Below are positions 1 through 5,606 of a stretch of DNA of 7,728 nt, piece after piece (position 1 is the first letter of the stretch; every line of letters begins with the position of its first letter). The notes beneath the pieces were generated by a model, which saw nothing but the letters and a program-made list of their open reading frames with translations, made no database searches and had not been told where the DNA came from. The stretch is from TMED161 sp964532515 (GTDB taxonomy: Bacteria > Fidelibacterota > Marinisomatia > SCGC-AAA003-L08 > D37C17), in contig CAZHKH010000075.1 of assembly GCA_964532515.1 (NCBI GenBank), positions 1-7,728 of the forward strand, in the 5' to 3' direction. Position numbers and translations under genes: made by a program.

Positions 1-132
1 GGAATCTCTGGGGAGTATCCAATTATGAGGCACCTGATGAACATCGAAAGCGTGTTCACCTATGAGGGAACCCATGATATGCACACCCTTATTTTAGGGA
101 ACGATATCACAGGTATTCCATCTTTTGAGTAA
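1..132 (+). CDS. gcdH: Acyl-CoA dehydrogenase, glutaryl-CoA dehydrogenase-like (C-terminal 43 residues, 5' end outside window)
   Basis: The frame is open from base 1 to a TAA at 130-132. The tail contains RHLMNIESVFTYEGTHDMH followed by LILGNDITG. This is the C-terminal signature of glutaryl-CoA dehydrogenases, whose usual form is RHxMNLExVxTYEGTHDIHxLILG. In that family the Glu of YEGTHD (fragment residue 22) is the catalytic base that removes the alpha proton from the acyl-CoA. The enzyme is a soluble FAD protein that oxidises and decarboxylates glutaryl-CoA to crotonyl-CoA in lysine and tryptophan breakdown. A related acyl-CoA dehydrogenase with another substrate cannot be excluded from this fragment. 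The stop overlaps the next gene's ATG by one base (TAATG), so the two are probably translationally coupled in one acyl-CoA catabolic operon. Confidence 0.8.
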   Translation, partial: GISGEYPIMRHLMNIESVFTYEGTHDMHTLILGNDITGIPSFE

Positions 133-887
133 TGATTAAAAGCGATATCAATGGCGACATCGGGATTATTTCAATTGATAGGCCGCCTGTAAATGCTATT
201 AACCCTGAACTTGTTTCTAGTTTATCACAGGCTCTTGATAGTTTTAAATCTAATGATAAAATCAATGGAGTTATTCTTCAAGGTAGGGATGGAATTTTCT
301 CTGCTGGACTTGATATCACTCACCTATTTCCAAAAGACAGAGAGTATATAGATAGCTTTTGGAAAGATTTTTCTACTCTTCTTCTTAATATGTTTTCATT
401 CCCAAAGCCGCTTTATTCTTCAATTAGTGGACACTGCCCTGCAGGTGGAACGGTGATGGTGATTATGAGTGACTACCGAATTATGTCCAAAGGAAAGTAT
501 GTGATTGGGCTCAATGAGGTAGATGTCGGCTTAACGGTTCCCTATGGTATTGGTATGGTTTTCCAGTATGTGGTGGGAAATAGGAATGCTGAGGAGCTAC
601 TTCTTAAGGCTAAGCTTATCTCACCAGATGAGGCGCTTCGCGTGGGGCTTGTTGATGAGCTGTGTCCACCGGAGACTCTTTTAGATACTACCCTAGAGCG
701 AATTGCAGTAGCCTCTGATTTATACTCTCCTCAGCAAACAAAGACCAAACAAATTCTTCGAGAGCAGACGCTGAATATTGTACAGCAAAACTTTGATAGG
801 GATGCGCAGCTTATACTAGACTCATGGTTCAGCGAATCTGGGCAACAAAGATTAGAGAATCTATATAATAAACTCTCTAGAAAATAA
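132..887 (+). CDS. Crotonase-fold enoyl-CoA isomerase (ECI1-like delta3,delta2-enoyl-CoA isomerase)
   Basis: This 251-residue protein has the full enoyl-CoA hydratase/isomerase fold at normal family length. The first oxyanion-hole segment is GIFSAGLDI (54-62) and the second is SGHCPAGGTVM (99-109). The stretch GLNEVDVGLTVPYG (126-139) closely follows the GLNETQLGI segment of mitochondrial ECI1, so Glu129 is the likely catalytic acid/base. Glu155 sits where hydratases carry their second Glu. Overall similarity (PPVN near the start, FSAGLD, CPAGG, DYRI, GLNE) favours an isomerase that shifts cis/trans-3-enoyl-CoA to trans-2-enoyl-CoA over a hydratase. The substrate is inferred, and hydratase activity is possible. 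The ATG overlaps the stop of the dehydrogenase gene and there is no good Shine-Dalgarno, which fits coupled translation. Both enzymes would act in cytoplasmic acyl-CoA breakdown. Confidence 0.85.
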   Translation: MIKSDINGDIGIISIDRPPVNAINPELVSSLSQALDSFKSNDKINGVILQGRDGIFSAGLDITHLFPKDREYIDSFWKDFSTLLLNMFSFPKPLYSSISGHCPAGGTVMVIMSDYRIMSKGKYVIGLNEVDVGLTVPYGIGMVFQYVVGNRNAEELLLKAKLISPDEALRVGLVDELCPPETLLDTTLERIAVASDLYSPQQTKTKQILREQTLNIVQQNFDRDAQLILDSWFSESGQQRLENLYNKLSRK

Positions 888-906
888 TTATCTAGACCTT
901 TTTTTT
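876..906 (+). terminator. Possible weak intrinsic terminator after the isomerase gene
   Basis: Two copies of TCTAGA (876-881 and 891-896) can pair as a 6-bp stem with a 9-base loop. They are followed by CC and a run of eight T (899-906). The stem begins inside the last codons of the isomerase gene. It is short and AT-rich, so termination may be partial. Confidence 0.4.
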
Positions 907-916
907 ATATGAAAAA

Positions 917-946
917 GTTTTTTTAAAGATATATTTTTTTATAAAT
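917..946 (+). promoter_or_regulatory. Possible tRNA-Glu promoter
   Basis: A TATAAA -10-like hexamer at 940-945 lies 13 bases before the first tRNA base. It is followed by a TTTGCG stretch resembling a GC-rich discriminator. The surrounding A and T tracts (from about 911) resemble an UP element. No good -35 hexamer is visible at the 17-base spacing (917-922 reads GTTTTT). A promoter is expected because a possible terminator precedes the tRNA, but its exact position is uncertain. Confidence 0.3.
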
Positions 947-958
947 TTGCGTTCTATT

Positions 959-1030
959 GGCCCGTTCGTCTAGTGGTTAGGACCCAGGGTTTTCATCTCT
1001 GTAACAGGAGTTCGATTCTCCTACGGGCTA
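959..1030 (+). tRNA. tRNA-Glu, anticodon UUC
   Basis: All four arms can be folded by eye. The acceptor stem is 959-965 with 1023-1029: seven pairs, the first a G-U wobble. The D stem is GTC (968-970) with GAC (981-983), with a loop containing TAGTGGTTAG. The anticodon stem is CAGGG (985-989) with CTCTG (997-1001). The loop TTTTCAT (990-996) places anticodon TTC at 992-994. The variable loop is TAAC. The T stem is AGGAG with CTCCT around TTCGATT (1011-1017). The discriminator is A1030. The next bases are CAAG, so CCA is not encoded and must be added by a nucleotidyltransferase. The body closely resembles bacterial tRNA-Glu. A terminator starts two bases after the tRNA end, so it appears to be a single-gene transcript. 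Confidence 0.95.
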
Positions 1031-1031
1031 C

Positions 1032-1068
1032 AAGAAAGCCCAGATTTTTTCTGGGCTTTCTTATTTTA
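1032..1068 (+). terminator. Rho-independent terminator of tRNA-Glu
   Basis: A perfect 13-bp stem joins 1032-1044 (AAGAAAGCCCAGA) to 1050-1062 (TCTGGGCTTTCTT) around a five-T loop. It is followed by the T-rich stretch ATTTTAT. It begins two bases after the tRNA discriminator base. It should isolate the tRNA from the hydrolase gene that starts at 1089, which therefore needs its own promoter. Confidence 0.9.
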
Positions 1069-1088
1069 TAGTTATAAAATCATACAAT

Positions 1089-2150
1089 ATGTTTAATAAA
1101 AGTTTATACCTGTCCATTAAGTACGTGGTTTCACTGATGAGATTCTCTAAATCCATCCCAGATTATATTTATACTACAGATTCAACATACAGGGGGCTAG
1201 ATAACTCTGATCTTCCGCTAAAAGTTGTTAAGGGTAAAAAGAATTTAAAAAGAACTCTCATTCTCTATCCAGGGGCATCGCCCTTTGCAGAGGAACATCC
1301 CTCAATGATCTTCCTGGCATCTGCGCTGGCCAATTCGGGTTTCAATGTCTATATACCAAGGATTCCGCTTCTTAAAGAGCTGGATATCTCTGAGAAAAAT
1401 GTAGAGTGGTTTCAATGTGCATACAATCAGCTACTAAGTAGAGACGATGTAAAAGATACAAAGGTCAGCTGCATGGGCGTGAGCTACGGCGGGGCTATTT
1501 TACTAAAATCAAGTCTAACAGGACCAATGCGTGAGGATCCTCCTCACAGTATTACAACCTACGGAACGATATACGATGTCCAGACAAGTTTAGATTTTTT
1601 AATTAATGGACAAATCAAAATAAAAGGTAAGCAGGTGACAATCAAGCCACACGAGTGGGGCCTTGTTGTGTGCTTCCACAATTTTTTAAATAGTATAGAC
1701 ATTGGCTACGACACCTCTAAAATAGAGTATATCCTACAGCTTCGAGTTCAGGATAAACATGAAGAGGTTCAAGCAGAAGTTGAGCAGCTAGATGGAAAGG
1801 ATAAAGCACTGATTACGGATATTTTAAATTCAAATATATCTTCTGAGGTTAAAAGAATTATTGATATTATCTTTAAAGAAAAAATGGATGTTCTTGATGG
1901 GATATCTCCTCAGAAGTGGTGCGGTGATATCACCTCCAAGGTTTATGTGATGCATGGGGCCAATGATAATATGGTTCCCTACACACAGTCTGTAGAGCTT
2001 TCTGAGAATATTGATAATGCAGAGCTATTTATATCCTATCTTTATGAGCACAATGAGATTGCACCCAAACGCTCATTTTTTTATAAATTAAATGAATTAA
2101 AGAGGCTGGTTTTTTTTATGCGAAAGTTTATTAGGCACCATGAAGATTAA
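1089..2150 (+). CDS. Alpha/beta-hydrolase-fold protein of unknown substrate
   Basis: This 353-residue protein shows a complete alpha/beta-hydrolase triad in order. The nucleophile elbow is GVSYGG with Ser132 (130-135), preceded by a predicted strand (KVSCM). The acid is Asp293 in VMHGANDNMVP, and the base is His321 in LYEHNE. LILYPGASPF (57-66) is the usual strand and oxyanion turn before the elbow. About 160 residues separate Ser132 from Asp293, more than in a minimal fold. The charged helical stretch at roughly 200-270 probably forms a lid. No signal peptide is obvious, so it is probably cytoplasmic. An esterase, lipase or thioesterase role is possible but I cannot name the substrate. The start is uncertain: there is no Shine-Dalgarno, a TATAAA at 1073-1078 may be its -10 element, and Met17 (1137) is an alternative start. 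Its end overlaps the next gene by 11 bases. Confidence 0.8.
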   Translation: MFNKSLYLSIKYVVSLMRFSKSIPDYIYTTDSTYRGLDNSDLPLKVVKGKKNLKRTLILYPGASPFAEEHPSMIFLASALANSGFNVYIPRIPLLKELDISEKNVEWFQCAYNQLLSRDDVKDTKVSCMGVSYGGAILLKSSLTGPMREDPPHSITTYGTIYDVQTSLDFLINGQIKIKGKQVTIKPHEWGLVVCFHNFLNSIDIGYDTSKIEYILQLRVQDKHEEVQAEVEQLDGKDKALITDILNSNISSEVKRIIDIIFKEKMDVLDGISPQKWCGDITSKVYVMHGANDNMVPYTQSVELSENIDNAELFISYLYEHNEIAPKRSFFYKLNELKRLVFFMRKFIRHHED

Positions 2151-2790
2151 GCGATTTCAAGGGGGATACGACAATAATTTTTGCTATGTTTTATCATGCG
2201 AAGAGACCCGCACCGCTGCGATTATTGACCCTTCGGTAGAGATCAATCCAGTGATTGAGTATATCGATTCAAATGCTCTAGTGCTGGATAAAATTCTCAT
2301 TACCCACACGCACTATGACCACATCCACTACCTTGATGACTTTATTGATTTATATCCGCTAGTGAAGGTGTATGCATCCTCCAATGCAAGATTTTCTAAA
2401 TCTATGGATTTTCATAAACTTGAGCACAATGATGTAATCGGACTAGGAAAACATTTAATTTTATCTTTATTTACACCAGGCCACTATCTTGATAGTATTT
2501 GCTACTGGGTGAAGTCCAAAAATATAATTTTTACCGGTGATACGATGTTTGTTGGTAGGACGGGAAGGACCATTAGCAGTGGAAGCAACATAGAGGACCT
2601 GTACCACAGCACCTACAATATTTTACTGAAGCTACCAATTGACACAATCATCTATCCTGGCCACCACTATGGATTTTGCAAGGAAATCACATTACTAGAT
2701 AATATAAAATACTCAAAATTCTTTCAATGCAACAGCCTTGCAGAGTTTAAAATTGTCATGAAAAACTATGAAAACACCCGAAAATCATAA
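2140..2790 (+). CDS. Metallo-beta-lactamase-fold hydrolase, glyoxalase II-like
   Basis: This 216-residue protein carries every metal ligand of the binuclear MBL family. These are THTHYDH (His56, His58, Asp60, His61), His115 in TPGHY, the bridging Asp134 in FTGDTMF, and His175 in YPGHHYG. The GDTMFVGRTGRT stretch is typical of the glyoxalase II / YcbL / persulfide dioxygenase branch. At 216 residues it lacks the C-terminal substrate-binding domain of classical glyoxalase II (about 250 residues), so it is nearer the short YcbL-like type. Thioester hydrolysis such as of S-lactoylglutathione is plausible, but the substrate is unproven. The ATG lies 11 bases inside the preceding hydrolase gene with an AGG just upstream (TTAGGCACCATG). 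The two are thus coupled and probably work on related compounds. No clear terminator follows. Confidence 0.85.
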   Translation: MKIKRFQGGYDNNFCYVLSCEETRTAAIIDPSVEINPVIEYIDSNALVLDKILITHTHYDHIHYLDDFIDLYPLVKVYASSNARFSKSMDFHKLEHNDVIGLGKHLILSLFTPGHYLDSICYWVKSKNIIFTGDTMFVGRTGRTISSGSNIEDLYHSTYNILLKLPIDTIIYPGHHYGFCKEITLLDNIKYSKFFQCNSLAEFKIVMKNYENTRKS

Positions 2791-2817
2791 AGAAAATAAC
2801 ATTAAATCACCTAAAAT

Positions 2818-2858
2818 TTGTTTTTAGAGGAGAAAAAACTTGTTTTTTAGACGAGAAA
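2818..2858 (+). repeat. Imperfect direct repeat upstream of the small-protein promoter
   Basis: TTGTTTTTAGAGGAGAAA (2818-2835) is repeated as TTGTTTTTTAGACGAGAAA (2840-2858). They differ by one extra T and one G-to-C change. The copies start 22 bases apart, about two helical turns, and the second ends 10 bases before the -35 hexamer. The spacing and position suit an activator or other regulator binding as a tandem pair. This is inference; the repeat itself is visible. Confidence 0.6.
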
Positions 2859-2868
2859 TTGATAGAAT

Positions 2869-2897
2869 TAGACACAGTTAACGTGATTGATTAAAAT
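2869..2897 (+). promoter_or_regulatory. Sigma70-type promoter of the 75-residue repeat protein
   Basis: TAGACA at 2869-2874 matches TTGACA at five of six positions. TAAAAT at 2892-2897 matches TATAAT at five of six. The spacer is exactly 17 bases (2875-2891). Transcription would begin near 2904, giving a leader of about 16 bases that contains the Shine-Dalgarno. This is the best promoter-like sequence in the window and predicts strong expression of the gene at 2920. Confidence 0.7.
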
Positions 2898-2905
2898 TTT
2901 TACAA

Positions 2906-2913
2906 TAAGGAGA
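2906..2913 (+). promoter_or_regulatory. Strong Shine-Dalgarno fixing the start at 2920
   Basis: TAAGGAGA includes the full AAGGAG core, and seven bases separate it from the ATG at 2920. Most other genes in the window have weak or no such site, so this one points to efficient translation and fixes the start codon. Confidence 0.85.
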
Positions 2914-2919
2914 TAAATC

Positions 2920-3147
2920 ATGGCAGATAAAGTTGCAAGTTCAGGTGTTACAAAAGAAAAAGGTTACCTATACTATTTAGGAAAAGACGGCAACGTATGG
3001 AGATCAAAAATGGCTAGAGGCGCAAGCAAAGGTGGAAGCGCAGAGAAAGTAGCTGATACTAATGTGACTAGAGAAGGTGGATTTCTATATTTTATAGATA
3101 AAGATGGTGATGTTTCTAGAGCACCTATGGCAAGAGGCCGTAAATAA
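2920..3147 (+). CDS. Small 75-residue two-repeat protein, function unknown
   Basis: The protein is two copies of one 31-residue unit, residues 4-34 and 43-73, joined by an eight-residue Gly/Ser/Ala-rich linker (ASKGGSAE). By eye 18 of 31 positions are identical. The shared pattern is KVA, VT, E, G, LY, KDG, V, R and a closing MARG. Each unit has alternating aromatic and aliphatic residues (LYYLGKDGNVWR, LYFIDKDGDVSR), which suggests a beta-hairpin turning at KDG, like part of a propeller blade. There are no cysteines, no signal peptide and no membrane segment, and the ends are basic. The gene has its own promoter, Shine-Dalgarno and terminator, so it is a stand-alone and probably highly expressed unit. 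I do not recognise a characterised family and assign no function. A cytoplasmic protein that assembles into larger beta structures or binds another macromolecule is speculation. Confidence 0.85.
   Translation: MADKVASSGVTKEKGYLYYLGKDGNVWRSKMARGASKGGSAEKVADTNVTREGGFLYFIDKDGDVSRAPMARGRK
2929..3138 (+). repeat. Internal 31-codon tandem duplication within the small protein
   Basis: Codons for residues 4-34 (2929-3021) and 43-73 (3046-3138) encode homologous units offset by 117 bases. The DNA has diverged more than the protein, so the duplication looks old and maintained for function. Confidence 0.85.
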
Positions 3148-3171
3148 AAAACTAAGTATATTAGTTAAAAT

Positions 3172-3199
3172 AAAAAAGGCTCCTTCTGGAGCCTTTTTT
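3172..3199. terminator. Bidirectional intrinsic terminator between the small gene and plsY
   Basis: A 12-bp perfect stem pairs AAAAAAGGCTCC (3172-3183) with GGAGCCTTTTTT (3188-3199) around a TTCT loop. The A run on one side and T run on the other allow termination of both converging transcripts. The right arm runs two bases into the plsY stop codon (TAA, 3200-3198), so plsY translation ends on the hairpin itself. Confidence 0.9.
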
Positions 3200-3803
3200 A
3201 TTTCCTCTTAAATATCATTACTTTTGTAAATCTATTTTCACTCCGCTGAATCATTCGCTTAATATTCTGTCTATGAGTAAACAAAATAAATATGAATATT
3301 AGCAGACTAAAAACTTGAAAATTAAAATTTAGTTTTACCACAGAATAAATAAATAGTGTAAAGGCAGCAAGGATGGTGCTGAGTCCTACAAAGCCAGATA
3401 AAACCAGCGAGACAATCCACACTGAAAGAACATAGGAAATAGATAGTGGGCTTAACACAATTAATGATCCAAGAAGTGTTCCAGCGCCCTTCCCTCCATT
3501 AAATTTATAGAAAATAGGATAGACATGCCCAATGATTGCCCCAAATGCTCCAACCATCATTTCTATTTCACCATAGTTAAAATAATAGCCAATAAGGTAG
3601 GCAGGGATTAATCCCTTTGAGATATCAACAATCACTGTTAGTAGCGCAAATAAAGCTCCAACGGTTCTTAGGGCATTGGTCCCACCGGCACTCTTGCTTC
3701 CAAAATTTCGAATATCAATATTCCAGAATTTACCTAAGATAAGACTCCCTGATATTGACCCTATGATATAGCTGGCAAGAAATAATAATATTATTTTTTT
3801 CAT
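3198..3803 (-). CDS. plsY: Acyl-phosphate:glycerol-3-phosphate acyltransferase PlsY
   Basis: This 201-residue polytopic membrane protein has PlsY's conserved loops in order. FGSKSAGGTNALRTVG (34-49) corresponds to the GSGNxGATNxxR motif. Asp60 and Lys63 follow in VIVDISKG. GHVYPIFYKFNGGKGAGT (92-109) is the second motif with its GGKG turn. GFVGLSTI (137-144) stands for the third, and HRQNIKRMIQRSENRF (177-192) is the usual C-terminal tail. PlsY transfers the acyl group from acyl-phosphate to glycerol-3-phosphate, making lysophosphatidate at the inner membrane. Here GSGN reads GSKS, a modest departure in motif 1. The ATG gives the standard N-terminus entering the first membrane helix. It lies 74 bases inside the upstream fatty-acid kinase frame, so expression is probably coupled. 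It is the last gene before the bidirectional terminator. Confidence 0.95.
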   Translation of the reverse strand: MKKIILLFLASYIIGSISGSLILGKFWNIDIRNFGSKSAGGTNALRTVGALFALLTVIVDISKGLIPAYLIGYYFNYGEIEMMVGAFGAIIGHVYPIFYKFNGGKGAGTLLGSLIVLSPLSISYVLSVWIVSLVLSGFVGLSTILAAFTLFIYSVVKLNFNFQVFSLLIFIFILFTHRQNIKRMIQRSENRFTKVMIFKRK

Positions 3804-5592
3804 TTATTTCTTTTTGAATGCCTGCCACAAATGAATTTGGTCCACTGTGAACTCCTAGGGCAGAGCCCATTTCGACCAAATCTATACTGATAATATTTTT
3901 GAAGTTATTTTCGATAATATCAACAATCTCATGTCCTTGGTCCTCTGCATTGCTGTGACCTATTGATATATTGTAATGTAAGTTGTGGTCTAATTTTTTT
4001 AAAATAAATTGAGCAAATTTCAGATGCAGATTTTTTGCACCAAACAGAGCAGACGCAGCTTTTAGTTTTCCTTCATCATCAGTTGAAAGGATGGGATGCA
4101 TTTTCAGGAGTTTAGCGATCATCCCCTTATACCTTGGAACTCTTCCACCTTTAATAGCATAGCTAATATCATTCACGGTTAAAAATATTTCTGTATTTTT
4201 TACTAGAGATTGTATTTTATGAATTACCTTCTCATGGTTATTCACTTCATTTGCATATTTGGCTGCGCCCTTTACAATCAGGCCAAGGCCAACGGATGCG
4301 GAGAGCGAATCAATGTGAACAATATTCTTATTTTCTAATCTTTTTATTGCGTTTTTAGCAGACTGAAGCGTCCCACTCAATTTTGCTGGGATATGAATTG
4401 AAATAATAGATTTATAGTGGGTAGATAAATTTTCATATTTACTAATAAAGTCACCGGTTGGTGGCTGAGATGTTTTTGGATGGACAGGATTGCTCATCAG
4501 TTCGGTATAAAATTCATCAGATGTTTGAGAAATTTTATCAATATACTCTTTTTCTCCAAAACTGTATCGGACTGGAACAACATGAATATTGCTGTTGTGG
4601 GTATCATGCTGAATGTCACACCCAGAGTCAGTAACGATTGCAATTTCTGACTTACTATCATGAGAAGATGCAACCTGCTGGTGCATATCATCTGCCTTTT
4701 GATTTTTTATTGCTCCAAACTCTGAGCAGATATTAAATACCTTATTGGGATTATCCGTATGAATATGAATTTTCACTTTATTCTTTGTTCCTGCTAAGAT
4801 AAAACTGTCGCCCATTTCATTGAGTTTTTCTTTCATTGCTTTTCGGTTGATCTGGCTACTCTCAATGATACACTCAGTACAAAATTGATAATTAGATTCG
4901 TCATAATTTTCAATATTTACATCACTGTCAGACTCAGAAGCTTCGCTGATATCTATTGCCTCAGGATTTAATATCTCCCCATTTTCAATATAATAGCAGA
5001 ACCCTTCAATCAGGTCAACGAATCCCTGGGCACCTGCATCCACCACGCCCGCATCTTTTAATAGTTGCATTTGCTCGGGGGTATTGTTTAGCGAATCAAC
5101 AGAGGCCCTATAAATAGCTTTAAAAGTCTCTACAATATCTTCACTATCCCCATATTTCTTTGCCTCACTAACGTCATCTCGCATAACAGTGTTAATCGTG
5201 CCCTCTTTTGGATCTGACATTGAGCTTTGAGCGGCTTTATAACCAGCATTTAACAATGATTCTAAATTTTTATTAGTAAGGGATTCTATTGATGTTCCCT
5301 CTTCTGCCATTCCAATAAAGTACTGAGCCATGATAGTTCCAGAATTTCCTCTAGCCGAATCAATCGCTACATTTGATATTTTAGATAGAACCTCGCCCAC
5401 ATTTTTAGATGAATTATCCTTGATTCCAAGAATTGGTTTTAAAGTAAATAGAAGATTCGTTCCTGTATCTCCATCTGGGACTGGGAACACATTAATTTTA
5501 TTGAGGTGCTCATGTCTGGATATAACTTTACAAATACCTGAAACCAGGGCATTATATAGCTCTTCTGCGTTTATTTTATCTGTAATAGGCAT
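3730..5592 (-). CDS. Fused fatty acid kinase: FakA-like (DAK2/DhaL) kinase plus FakB-like (DegV) acyl-binding domain
   Basis: This 620-residue protein joins two proteins that are separate in Firmicutes. Residues about 5-205 form the DhaL/DAK2 ATP-binding domain, with PDGDTGTN (39-46; Asp40 and Asp42 likely bind Mg), SARGNSGT (79-86) and DAGAQGF (185-191). The middle part has Cys238 and His276/His278 (IHIHTDNP), matching FakA's zinc-ligand pattern. Residues about 317-595 form a complete DegV/FakB domain: IVTDSGCD, TSQPPTGD, KLSGTLQSA, GGRVP (482-486) and GVHSGPN. In the Fak system FakB presents a fatty acid and FakA phosphorylates it to acyl-phosphate, the PlsY substrate, and plsY is the next gene. 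I start at ATG 5592, which has GGAAAAG seven bases away; an in-frame TTG at 5604 overlaps that site. The last 25 residues extend past the normal DegV end and lie in the plsY overlap. Confidence 0.88.
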   Translation of the reverse strand: MPITDKINAEELYNALVSGICKVISRHEHLNKINVFPVPDGDTGTNLLFTLKPILGIKDNSSKNVGEVLSKISNVAIDSARGNSGTIMAQYFIGMAEEGTSIESLTNKNLESLLNAGYKAAQSSMSDPKEGTINTVMRDDVSEAKKYGDSEDIVETFKAIYRASVDSLNNTPEQMQLLKDAGVVDAGAQGFVDLIEGFCYYIENGEILNPEAIDISEASESDSDVNIENYDESNYQFCTECIIESSQINRKAMKEKLNEMGDSFILAGTKNKVKIHIHTDNPNKVFNICSEFGAIKNQKADDMHQQVASSHDSKSEIAIVTDSGCDIQHDTHNSNIHVVPVRYSFGEKEYIDKISQTSDEFYTELMSNPVHPKTSQPPTGDFISKYENLSTHYKSIISIHIPAKLSGTLQSAKNAIKRLENKNIVHIDSLSASVGLGLIVKGAAKYANEVNNHEKVIHKIQSLVKNTEIFLTVNDISYAIKGGRVPRYKGMIAKLLKMHPILSTDDEGKLKAASALFGAKNLHLKFAQFILKKLDHNLHYNISIGHSNAEDQGHEIVDIIENNFKNIISIDLVEMGSALGVHSGPNSFVAGIQKEINEKNNIIISCQLYHRVNIRESYLR

Positions 5593-5595
5593 GTT

Positions 5596-5602
5596 CTTTT
5601 CC
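5596..5602 (-). promoter_or_regulatory. Shine-Dalgarno choosing ATG 5592 for the fused fatty acid kinase
   Basis: On the minus strand GGAAAAG precedes the ATG at 5592-5590, with seven bases between GGA and the ATG. The alternative in-frame TTG (5604-5602) would share its G with this site and has no comparable site of its own, so ATG is preferred. Confidence 0.65.
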
Positions 5603-5606
5603 AAAG

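Noticed and set aside
930..935. TATATT as the -10 of the tRNA promoter
   Set aside because: The run from 911 to 946 is almost pure A and T, so such hexamers occur by chance; TATAAA at 940 is closer to the expected distance from the tRNA.
2811..2827. CTAAAA/TTTTAG inverted repeat as a terminator for the MBL gene
   Set aside because: The stem is six pairs, almost all A-T, and no clean T run follows; it also overlaps the direct repeat.
3060..3138. DKDGD in the small protein as an EF-hand calcium site
   Set aside because: The loop lacks the flanking helices and the Glu at position 12, and the first repeat reads GKDGN; a beta turn explains it better.
3150..3166. AACTAA/TTAGTT hairpin after the small gene
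   Set aside because: It has only six weak pairs and no T tract; the strong hairpin at 3172-3199 explains termination.
4497..4691. A 64-codon open frame on the - strand
   Set aside because: It is an alternative frame inside the fatty acid kinase gene, where the main frame shows continuous DegV motifs.
5590..5604. TTG at 5604 as start of the fatty acid kinase
   Set aside because: The ATG at 5592 has a well-spaced GGAAAAG site, and the TTG overlaps that site.
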